A DNA stretch of 8,780 nt, taken from an uncultured Muribaculaceae bacterium. GTDB taxonomy: Bacteria; Bacteroidota; Bacteroidia; Bacteroidales; Muribaculaceae. Both the position numbers and the translations under genes were made by a program. Numbering within the stretch: the first letter of the stretch is position 1; every line of letters begins with the position of its first letter. The DNA is taken from NCBI GenBank assembly GCA_910579605.1, contig CAJTUG010000031.1, positions 17,102 through 25,881 on the forward strand, given 5' to 3'. The notes under the pieces were generated by a model. The model searched no databases. It was not told the DNA's origin and saw only the letters and a program-made list of their open reading frames with translations. This document shows, piece by piece, positions 1-5,609 of the stretch.

Positions 1-225
1 TCCCTGGCTGCTCCATTCTTTAACTCTTGAGGCAGTTTTGTCTGATAAATCTTCAGCCTTTTCTTTTATAGACTCGGTAATACCTCCTACTTTATCTGAA
101 ATATTGGATGCGGCAGACTCTATTTCGGGTAAAATTTCCTTTTTGGTGTATTCAGTAACAGAGGAAACCGCCGATTCAATCTTAGAATCTATGTTGTCTA
201 TTATTTTTCTGAAATTAAAGGCCAT
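1..225 (-). CDS. Helical LEA/apolipoprotein-like protein, partial (3' end outside window)
   Basis: The reading frame starts at ATG 225 and stays open for 75 codons to the window edge, so the C-terminus is missing. It begins MAFNFRKIIDNIDSK and continues as one charged, Ala/Ser/Lys/Glu-rich, almost glycine-free amphipathic helix, with recurring motifs such as EIESAASNISDKV and SIKEKAEDLSDK. There is no signal peptide or membrane segment in the visible part. Such sequences resemble LEA-like, YtxH-like or apolipoprotein-like helical proteins linked to envelope stress or membrane association, but this is resemblance in composition only and I do not recognise a family. A well-formed promoter lies 45-75 bases upstream on the same strand, which supports both the strand and the start. 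The overlapping plus-strand frame at 38-238 is its shadow. The gene is divergent from the porin gene. Confidence 0.7.
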   Translation of the reverse strand, partial: MAFNFRKIIDNIDSKIESAVSSVTEYTKKEILPEIESAASNISDKVGGITESIKEKAEDLSDKTASRVKEWSSQG

Positions 226-269
226 AGTTTTTCGGTAGTAATTATAATGTTAATATAAGGTTGGTTTTA

Positions 270-299
270 CAAAAGTAATAAAAATATTCGTTGGACAAA
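270..299 (-). promoter_or_regulatory. Bacteroidetes-type promoter for the leftward helical-protein gene
   Basis: Read on the minus strand, a -33 TTTG (299-296) is followed after 18 bases by TACTTTTG (277-270), a full match to the Bacteroidetes -7 consensus TAnnTTTG. Transcription should begin near 264, giving a leader of about 39 bases before ATG 225. Inference from consensus and spacing only. Confidence 0.6.
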
Positions 300-347
300 A
301 GCGTTTATATGTGTCCATACTAAAAATATTGAATTGGGAGCTTAAAA

Positions 348-379
348 TTTGCACAGGCGGAGAATAAGCAATAACTTTG
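348..379 (+). promoter_or_regulatory. Bacteroidetes-type promoter for the porin, predicting a leaderless mRNA
   Basis: TTTG at 348-351 and TAACTTTG at 372-379 match the -33 and -7 boxes, with 20 bases between them. The -7 box ends only 5 bases before ATG 385. Initiation normally falls a few bases after this box, so the transcript would start at or next to the start codon. This also argues against the upstream TTG at 349, which lies inside the -33 box. Confidence 0.6.
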
Positions 380-384
380 TCTTT

Positions 385-2388
385 ATGAATCTGAAAAATC
401 ATATACTTTTAATAATATTTGCAGTTTTAGGATTAGTTGCTTTTGCGCAGACTGCTGATAATGGACAAAGTTCCGATTCCAAGCCAAAAACTCCATTGGC
501 ACCTTCGTTTGCATGGAAGGTGCTATCGCCATTGGGATTACATGAGGAAAGTACGATAGATACCCTTTACGAGAATTATTCTCGGCGGTCGGTGCCATCG
601 GCTGTTTCCGACGCTTGGGCAACTACCGGTAATCTTGGTGGAGAAGGGTTGAATATGATTTTTGATCAACGTGTCCCAATGAGCGATTTCTTTTTCCGAG
701 ATCCATTAATCCATTGGATTCCAACCGAAAGCACGATGAAATTTTACAATACGCGAATTCCGATGACTTTGTTGAGCTATAATGCGTCGGGTGGACGCGA
801 GACTGCTCAGGAACGGTTGCAAGGTGTGTTCTCGGGAAATGCAAATGAGAAAACTCAAATAGGAGCTCTTGTAGATTATCTTTATTCCAAGGGTAGCTAC
901 AACAACCAGGCAGACAAGCAGCTGACATGGGGATTCTCTGGCTCATATATGGGCGACAGGTATGAGTTTCAAGGTTATTATAATCACTATAACCTCTTGA
1001 ACAAAGAAAATGGCGGTATAACAGATATGCTTTATATCCAAGATCCGGCAGAGCTTCAAGGAGGTGTAAATACGATAGATCCAAAGTCTATCCCGACAAA
1101 CCTCAACAATGCTCATTCGCGTTTTTGGGGAGAAGAGTTGTATCTCAATAACAGATATAAAGTTGGATATTGGCATGAGGAAAAACAAGAAGGCGATACT
1201 GTTGTGAAACGGACTTATATTCCGGTATCGTCGTTCATCTATACTCTCAAATACAATGCCGGGAAGCATCTTTTTACTGATAAAGGAGCTGAAACGCGAG
1301 ATTTCTTTAGCCATACCTATCTTGATCCTAATATCACCAGAGATAAAACCACATATTGGGCTTTGACAAACACGGTGGGAGTTTCTATGCTTGAGGGATT
1401 CCATAAATATGCCAAATTCGGGTTGGCAGCTTATTTGACACACCAAGTGCGTAGTTATACAATGACAGCCGATACTCTTGACAGAAGCGATCCAGAATCT
1501 CTGGGGGTAGATCCCTTCCCTGCCGGCATTAACGGCGTAGACCCTAAAAAGACGCAGCAATTGGCTTATGTTGGCGGACAATTGACAAAACAAAGAGGCT
1601 CTGTCCTCACTTATGAAGCTACCGCAGAATTTGGAATCCTCGGCCCGGTGGCCGGCGATTTGAGACTTGACGGTAATGTCAATACACGTTTGCGGTTGTT
1701 CAACGATAGTATTGATATCAAAGCATTTGGCGCTTTTTACAACGAAGAAGCCCCATATTTGGCGCAACACTATTTATCCAATCACTTTATATGGGATAAT
1801 AAATTTGGCAAACAGCGCCGTGTCAATTTTGGTGGAGAAATCCTTGTGAGACAGACCGGTACTCGATTCCGTGCGTCGGTTACAAATCTCCAAAACCATA
1901 TTTATTTTGGCGCAGATGGCTTGCCGCGTCAGGCCGGGGGTAGTGTGCAAGTTCTTGGACTTTCGCTAATGCAGGATTTTAAATTGGGAATTTTGCATTG
2001 GGATAACCGTGTGACATATCAGACAAGTTCCGACGATGTTGTCGTACCTATTCCGGCACTTACTGTATATTCCAACTTATATATCAAGTGCAGAATAGCA
2101 ACATTGTTTTTGCAGTTTGGTGTGGACTGTGACTATTATACACGGTATTATGCTCCGTCTTACCAACCTGCTACAACAGCTTTTACAAACCAACGAGAGA
2201 TGAAAATAGGCAATTATCCGTTCTGTAATGTCTATGCCAACATGAAGCTCTCCAAAACACGATTTTATGTGATGTTCTCTCATGTTAACCAAGGGCTTTT
2301 TGGAGGAAACAACTATTTTTCAATGCCATATTATCCGTTGAATCCACGCCGTCTGCAGATAGGTATTTCAGTTGATTTTGCAAACTGA
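385..2388 (+). CDS. Putative outer-membrane porin (Bacteroidetes Porin_10-like)
   Basis: Probable beta-barrel outer-membrane protein of 667 residues, with unknown solute. I chose ATG 385 because it gives a clean Sec signal peptide: MNLKNHILL, a hydrophobic core to residue 18, then cleavage after AFA (21/22). The frame can extend to TTG 349, but those 12 codons overlap the predicted promoter. The mature protein shows the layout I associate with the Bacteroidetes putative porin family (Porin_10): an N-terminal stretch with an aromatic FFFRDPL patch, the FYNTRIP motif (residues 120-126), SYNASGG just after it, and then many alternating, Tyr/Phe-rich amphipathic strands up to the final strand RLQIGISVDFAN. 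The length fits the family. It has no TonB box or plug, so it is not a TonB-dependent receptor or SusC. The gene stands alone, divergent from the helical-protein gene and convergent with the predicted small RNA. Long antisense frames inside it (943-1770 and 623-1084) have no plausible protein features. Family assignment is from recalled motifs. Confidence 0.85.
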   Translation: MNLKNHILLIIFAVLGLVAFAQTADNGQSSDSKPKTPLAPSFAWKVLSPLGLHEESTIDTLYENYSRRSVPSAVSDAWATTGNLGGEGLNMIFDQRVPMSDFFFRDPLIHWIPTESTMKFYNTRIPMTLLSYNASGGRETAQERLQGVFSGNANEKTQIGALVDYLYSKGSYNNQADKQLTWGFSGSYMGDRYEFQGYYNHYNLLNKENGGITDMLYIQDPAELQGGVNTIDPKSIPTNLNNAHSRFWGEELYLNNRYKVGYWHEEKQEGDTVVKRTYIPVSSFIYTLKYNAGKHLFTDKGAETRDFFSHTYLDPNITRDKTTYWALTNTVGVSMLEGFHKYAKFGLAAYLTHQVRSYTMTADTLDRSDPESLGVDPFPAGINGVDPKKTQQLAYVGGQLTKQRGSVLTYEATAEFGILGPVAGDLRLDGNVNTRLRLFNDSIDIKAFGAFYNEEAPYLAQHYLSNHFIWDNKFGKQRRVNFGGEILVRQTGTRFRASVTNLQNHIYFGADGLPRQAGGSVQVLGLSLMQDFKLGILHWDNRVTYQTSSDDVVVPIPALTVYSNLYIKCRIATLFLQFGVDCDYYTRYYAPSYQPATTAFTNQREMKIGNYPFCNVYANMKLSKTRFYVMFSHVNQGLFGGNNYFSMPYYPLNPRRLQIGISVDFAN

Positions 2389-2416
2389 TTTTTCCTTTTT
2401 GTTTTTGGTATTATAT

Positions 2417-2450
2417 AAAAAACAAGAGCTATCCTCACGGACAACTCTTG
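2417..2450 (-). terminator. Intrinsic terminator of the small RNA, possibly also used by the porin
   Basis: In the minus-strand RNA, 2450-2439 pairs with 2434-2423 as an unbroken 12-bp stem (CAAGAG/CUCUUG, U-G, U-A, G-U, then UCC/GGA) around a GUGA tetraloop (2438-2435), followed by U6 (2422-2417). On the plus strand the two wobble pairs become C-A mismatches and the loop becomes UCAC. That version would be weaker, though followed by ATTTTCTT (2451-2458), so it could still serve the porin transcript 35 bases past its stop. Confidence 0.75.
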
Positions 2451-2545
2451 ATTTTCTTACACATAGTACTTAATGTTAGATTATATGTCTATTCCAGATT
2501 TGTTTAATATGAAAAAGCATTTGCATGCTTGAATTATCATTTCCG
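2417..2545 (-). ncRNA. Candidate small RNA with own promoter and intrinsic terminator
   Basis: A transcript of about 129 bases is bounded on the minus strand by a consensus promoter (2580-2550) and an intrinsic terminator (2450-2417). From 5' to 3' it holds three parts. Hairpin one is AAGCAU (2530-2525), loop GCAA, AUGCUU (2520-2515). A possible weak middle stem pairs ACAUA (2488-2484) with UAUGU (2465-2461). The terminator hairpin is last. Both good hairpins have GNRA loops (GCAA, GUGA) only when read on the minus strand; the plus strand would give UUGC and UCAC. No gene lies downstream of it in the same direction until 225, so it is not a leader of a neighbouring gene. It could instead be a tiny mRNA: a 19-codon frame starts at 2540 and ends with TAA at 2481-2483. 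I do not recognise a known RNA family. The 5' end is inferred from the -7 box and may be off by a few bases. Confidence 0.55.
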
Positions 2546-2549
2546 ACTG

Positions 2550-2580
2550 CAAAGGTATTACCCTTTTTTTAGAAGACAAA
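2550..2580 (-). promoter_or_regulatory. Consensus Bacteroidetes promoter driving the candidate small RNA
   Basis: On the minus strand, TTTG (2580-2577), 19 bases, then TACCTTTG (2557-2550) followed by CA. Both boxes match the -33 TTTG / -7 TAnnTTTG consensus exactly, and the spacing is like that of the other promoters in this window (18-20). It points away from the kinase gene and towards the porin 3' end, so it cannot serve any protein gene of the efflux operon. Confidence 0.65.
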
Positions 2581-2586
2581 ATTTCT

Positions 2587-2610
2587 ATTGGCATGACGGC
2601 TTTCGCCAAT
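2587..2610. repeat. Inverted repeat ATTGGC-N12-GCCAAT upstream of the small-RNA promoter
   Basis: ATTGGC (2587-2592) and GCCAAT (2605-2610) are perfect 6-base inverted arms. The site starts 7 bases upstream of the -33 box of the small-RNA promoter, where an activator could sit. It may equally be chance; the arms are short. Confidence 0.3.
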
Positions 2611-2729
2611 GATTTGTAATGATAATTAAAGTTTCATACTACTTGATGAAATAAAGGCGTAAATTTGAAATTGGCTTTATTTTTATTATTTAGAAGCTCT
2701 TTTTAAATAAAATACGCTAAATACTTAAA

Positions 2730-2775
2730 CTATGTTAAATTTGAAAATGTGTAATCATTATGTTATATAACATAG
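2730..2775. repeat. Perfect 16-bp palindrome plus an extra half-site (possible operator)
   Basis: TATGTTATATAACATA at 2759-2774 is a perfect palindrome. A third copy of the arm lies upstream: CTATGTTA (2730-2737) is the exact reverse complement of TAACATAG (2768-2775). The arm TATGTTA therefore occurs at 2731, 2759 and, inverted, at 2768. It has no T-tract, so it is not a terminator. It could bind a dimeric regulator, but no promoter or gene start is evident next to it. Confidence 0.45.
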
Positions 2776-3013
2776 TTGTCTTAGCATATTTTAGGGCATA
2801 AAACTTGCAAAAAGGTTCATATATAGCAAAAATACAGATAGAATCCGCATAATAAATCGTTGCAAAAATGCTTGATAATTAGCTTTAATTATATTTTATT
2901 AAAGAGGATTATGCTAAACTGAGAACATACGCTTTCATAGGACTGAAACAAAATGTGAGACAATCCACATATCTCCGATGAAGTAAAACTTACGATATAC
3001 GAATAACACTAAG

Positions 3014-3047
3014 GCTGCTGAGAGAGGAATAATCCAATTTCGGCAGC
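3014..3047 (-). terminator. Weak hairpin after the histidine kinase gene (possible operon end)
   Basis: In minus-strand RNA, GCUGC (3047-3043) pairs with GCAGC (3018-3014). One mismatch and two further pairs (GA/UC) extend it, leaving a large loop that can form a small GGA/UCC inner stem. It starts 24 bases after the kinase stop. There is no U-run after it, so efficient intrinsic termination is doubtful; it may stabilise the mRNA end or be chance. Confidence 0.3.
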
Positions 3048-3070
3048 GTTAGAATTGATTATGCAAGTAA

Positions 3071-4234
3071 CTATTTCTTATAAACACAAGGTAACGAAAT
3101 GATGAATTTTGAACCTACGTCCTCTGATGAATCCAGATACAGTGAACCGCCGTGCATAATTACAATTTGACGGGAAAGACTCAATCCTATGCCAGAACCG
3201 CTTGGCTTTGTTGTGTAAAACGGTATGAATATACGTTCTTTGGCTTCCGCGCTAATTCCAGTGCCATTATCCAAAACAGAAATGATAAATTTACGAGAGG
3301 GATAATCAACTTTAGCGGTAACAATAACCAAAGGATTGGAGCTACAAGCCTCAACTGCGTTCTTTACGACATTGATAAGTACTTGTACTATTTGTTGACG
3401 GTCAATCCTTACCTCTAAGTCTATATCTTCGATTTCATACCGAATATAAGGTGCGGAATAAAGTTTACGTAAATCCTCAAATAGTTCTCCAATTTTGGTC
3501 CAATTGTATTTGGGAGGTGCTAATCGTGCGAGTTTGCGGTAATTTTCGACGAACGACAATAATCCAGTACTACGTTGTTTTATAACATTCAATGCAATCC
3601 TGGTATCTTCATCTTCGTTTGAAACCGATTCGTACAATGTTTCGGAAAGAGAAATAATTGGCGAGAGAGAATTCATTATTTCGTGAGTGATGACACTGAC
3701 GAGTTTGCGCTGAGCCTCAATCTCGTTCTGGAGCATAAGCCCATTCACATTCTCAATTGAGAAGAGTAACGTATCATGACCATCCACCCTATACTTGACC
3801 ATCGAGATTTTAAGTTGTATCTCCTTCCCGTTTTTATTAATAGCAACCAATTTTGATTGACCAGGTACAAGTGTGAGCATATTTTGGCATAAGCCTTTAT
3901 GAAGTGTATCTAAAGATGACAGATTGTTGATACGGAAACCGCATAAACCATTCACGGCTTTTTGGTTCATAAAGAGTATCTCTCCATCGTAATCAGCCAC
4001 TATGAGTGCTGCGTCTATCGTGTTAATCAACGCTTCTAATTGTTCGCTACGTCTCTCCTGTTTAAGCAGCTTTTTGCGTAAATCGTTTATTAAGTCGTTT
4101 ATTTCTTCTGCGAGTTCTCTTTCTGCACCTCGAAGATTTTCTTCAGGAATACGAAGAGTTAAATCATTACTTCGGAGTGTTCTGAGCATGCGCCTTACCC
4201 TTTTGATTGATTTTCGGGAGAACCATTCCATCAT
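3071..4234 (-). CDS. Soluble PAS-containing sensor histidine kinase (NtrB-like)
   Basis: ATP-dependent autokinase of 387 residues, expected to phosphorylate the NtrC-type regulator encoded just upstream. Domains in order: a basic N-terminus (residues 1-28); a charged coiled-coil linker (about 35-66); a PAS-like sensor domain (about 66-165, with LIVADYDGEILFMNQKAV); the HisKA H-box ITHEIMNSLSP with phospho-acceptor His184; and a HATPase_c domain with N-box (Asn288, Asn292), G1 DNGTGI (322-327), F-region IFIPFYTTKPSGSG and G2 GSGIGLSLS (346-354). All catalytic motifs are intact. There is no hydrophobic segment long enough to cross the membrane, so it acts in the cytoplasm or is held at the membrane by its basic N-terminus. 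Its ATG overlaps the regulator's stop as ATGA (4-base overlap), which implies translational coupling and matched amounts. Two Met codons in a row begin the frame; either may be used. Confidence 0.93.
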   Translation of the reverse strand: MMEWFSRKSIKRVRRMLRTLRSNDLTLRIPEENLRGAERELAEEINDLINDLRKKLLKQERRSEQLEALINTIDAALIVADYDGEILFMNQKAVNGLCGFRINNLSSLDTLHKGLCQNMLTLVPGQSKLVAINKNGKEIQLKISMVKYRVDGHDTLLFSIENVNGLMLQNEIEAQRKLVSVITHEIMNSLSPIISLSETLYESVSNEDEDTRIALNVIKQRSTGLLSFVENYRKLARLAPPKYNWTKIGELFEDLRKLYSAPYIRYEIEDIDLEVRIDRQQIVQVLINVVKNAVEACSSNPLVIVTAKVDYPSRKFIISVLDNGTGISAEAKERIFIPFYTTKPSGSGIGLSLSRQIVIMHGGSLYLDSSEDVGSKFIISLPCVYKK

Positions 4235-5574
4235 AATTTATATTTCTCTATTTTGCGATATAGCGCATAGCGTGATATCCCAAGCAAAAAAGCGGCATTT
4301 GAAAGATTACCGTTTGCCTGGTCAATGGCTGTCATTATGGCTTTTTTCTCAAGCGATTCAAGATTAAGTGTTTCAGTAGCCTCTTTTGACTTTATGCTTC
4401 TTGGGAATTCTATGTCCTCCGAAATTATGATTCTTTCTGAAGCCAATATAATGGCACGCTCTATAACATGTTGAAGTTCGCGTATATTTCCGGGCCAGTC
4501 ATGACTTAGCAATTTTGACTTAGCGCTATCGCTTAGTATATTATTGTTGAGATGGTATCTCTTTCCAATCTTATTAGCAAAGTATTCAGCCAATAGAATA
4601 ATATCGTTTCCTCGTTCCCGAAGCGGAGGCATATGGAGCTCGAAAGTATTGATACGGTATAGCAGGTCTTGTCGGAATGTGCCATCTGCCACCATCTGGG
4701 GGAGATCTGCGTTAGTTGCCGTGACAATGCGCACGTCTACCTGTTTAGACCTATTTGAGCCTAAACGTGAAATTTGGCGTCTTTCAATAGTGGTGAGCAG
4801 TTTTTGTTGCATTGCTGGAGTTAGATTGCCAATTTCGTCAAGAAATACTGTTCCTCCGTTTGCCGTCTCTATTCGACCTTCTTTCGCCATCTTTGCATCT
4901 GTGAAAGCACCCTTCTCATAACCGAATAGCTCGCTTTCAAAAAGTTGTTCGGGTACAGCCCCTAAATCTATTGACACAAAGGGTTTGTTATGGCGTGGTG
5001 AAAAATGATGAAGAAGATGCGCAGCCACATCTTTTCCTGTCCCGTTCTCACCGGTAATCAAAACATTGGCTTCTGTAGCTCCGATTTTCTCAATTTGTCT
5101 TTTCAGCAATTGAATCTGAGGGCATTCTCCGATTAGAATGGGTATGGAGACAGCACTATTTTGAGTACTGGGATTGCGACGTGACAATCTCAACTTTATG
5201 GCACTCTTAACTATGCCTACGAGTTTAGCATTGTCCCAAGGCTTGGGAATGAAATCGGTGGCGCCTGCTCTAATTCCGCGAACAACCTTTTCTGTATCTA
5301 CATATGCCGTGATTAGGAGAACTACTGTATCAGGACTTTTCTTTAGAATGAAATTTAGCCAATGGTAGCCTTCATCGCCACTGCTTTGATTGCGTTGGAA
5401 ATTCATATCGAGGATTATCACGTCTGGCTCAAAAGAGTCCATAAACTTTCCGATATGTTCTGGGTTATTTAACACACGTATTGCCTCAACATGCTGTTTA
5501 AGCAGCATGTTGAGCGACAAAAGTATGTCCTCGTTATCATCAACGATAAGAATTCGTCCGTTCTTTTCAGCCAT
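4231..5574 (-). CDS. Sigma-54-dependent response regulator, NtrC family
   Basis: Transcription activator of 447 residues that remodels sigma-54 RNA polymerase after phosphorylation. The receiver domain (about 6-128) has acidic Asp12/Asp13, phospho-acceptor Asp56 (IILDMNF), Thr89 and Lys111. Its loop after Asp56 is lengthened (NQSSGDEGYHWL), as I recall for Bacteroidetes members. The AAA+ domain (about 147-375) has Walker A GENGTGKD (175-182), the sigma-54 contact loop GAFTDA (222-227) in place of the classical GAFTGA, Walker B VFLDEIG (243-249), and the arginine-finger region FRQDLLYRIN. A Fis-type helix-turn-helix closes the protein (about 409-447, NLSNAAFLLGISRYALYRKIEKY). ATG 5574 is needed to keep the first receiver strand. 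It follows the ATPase gene by 34 bases, overlaps the kinase gene by 4, and has its own promoter-like site right before the start. No -24/-12 target promoter was found in the window; the likely target is upstream of the operon, out of view. Confidence 0.95.
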   Translation of the reverse strand: MAEKNGRILIVDDNEDILLSLNMLLKQHVEAIRVLNNPEHIGKFMDSFEPDVIILDMNFQRNQSSGDEGYHWLNFILKKSPDTVVLLITAYVDTEKVVRGIRAGATDFIPKPWDNAKLVGIVKSAIKLRLSRRNPSTQNSAVSIPILIGECPQIQLLKRQIEKIGATEANVLITGENGTGKDVAAHLLHHFSPRHNKPFVSIDLGAVPEQLFESELFGYEKGAFTDAKMAKEGRIETANGGTVFLDEIGNLTPAMQQKLLTTIERRQISRLGSNRSKQVDVRIVTATNADLPQMVADGTFRQDLLYRINTFELHMPPLRERGNDIILLAEYFANKIGKRYHLNNNILSDSAKSKLLSHDWPGNIRELQHVIERAIILASERIIISEDIEFPRSIKSKEATETLNLESLEKKAIMTAIDQANGNLSNAAFLLGISRYALYRKIEKYKL

Positions 5575-5578
5575 TCTA

Positions 5579-5608
5579 CAAAGTTAGCGAAAAAAAATGG
5601 TATGGCAA
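5579..5608 (-). promoter_or_regulatory. Internal promoter before the response regulator, predicting a leaderless mRNA
   Basis: On the minus strand, TTG (5608-5606), 19 bases, then TAACTTTG (5586-5579), an exact -7 consensus match identical to the porin box. Only 4 bases separate it from ATG 5574, so the RNA would begin at about the start codon. It lies entirely in the short gap between the ATPase and regulator genes. Confidence 0.5.
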
Positions 5609-5609
5609 G

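Larger units (their letters stand above)
2581..3070. other. AT-rich gene-free interval between small-RNA promoter and kinase gene
   Basis: No protein frame of 60 codons or more exists here on either strand, and I found no tRNA-like or rRNA-like segment. It holds the ATTGGC inverted repeat (2587-2610), an 11-base direct repeat TAAATTTGAAA (2660-2670 and 2736-2746), a palindrome cluster (2730-2775), and an AT-only stem CTTTAAT/ATTAAAG (2883-2889 with 2898-2904). A lone minus-strand TATTTTTG (2834-2827) matches a -7 box but has no -33 partner at the right distance. A weak hairpin lies near the kinase end. This is the longest stretch without a gene. Confidence 0.6.

Noticed and set aside
344..352. 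AAAATTTGC as a -7 box for the porin
   Set aside because: First base mismatches the consensus and no -33 box lies at the right distance; its TTTG works better as the -33 box of the downstream promoter.
349..384. TTG 349 as the porin start
   Set aside because: It would add 12 residues in front of a good signal peptide and lies in the predicted -33 box; ATG 385 fits better.
496..512. Sigma-54-like site TTGGCACC...TTTGC in the porin gene
   Set aside because: The distance between GG and GC is 11 bases where sigma-54 promoters need 10, and it lies inside a coding region.
623..1084. 153-codon minus-strand frame inside the porin gene
   Set aside because: Shadow frame with no protein features, overlapping another shadow frame as well as the porin.
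943..1770. 275-codon open frame on the minus strand inside the porin gene
   Set aside because: It is fully antisense to a gene with a signal peptide and family motifs; its translation shows no domain, and no promoter or spacing supports it.
2660..2746. Two plus-strand TAAATTTG octamers as promoters
   Set aside because: They match the -7 pattern but neither has a -33 box at 18-20 bases, and no gene follows on the plus strand.
2827..2834. Minus-strand TATTTTTG as a second promoter in the gene-free interval
   Set aside because: Exact -7 match, but the nearest TTTG is 28 bases upstream, too far; no terminator follows at short range.
4544..4921. 125-codon plus-strand frame inside the response regulator gene
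   Set aside because: Antisense to the conserved AAA+ domain; no features of its own.
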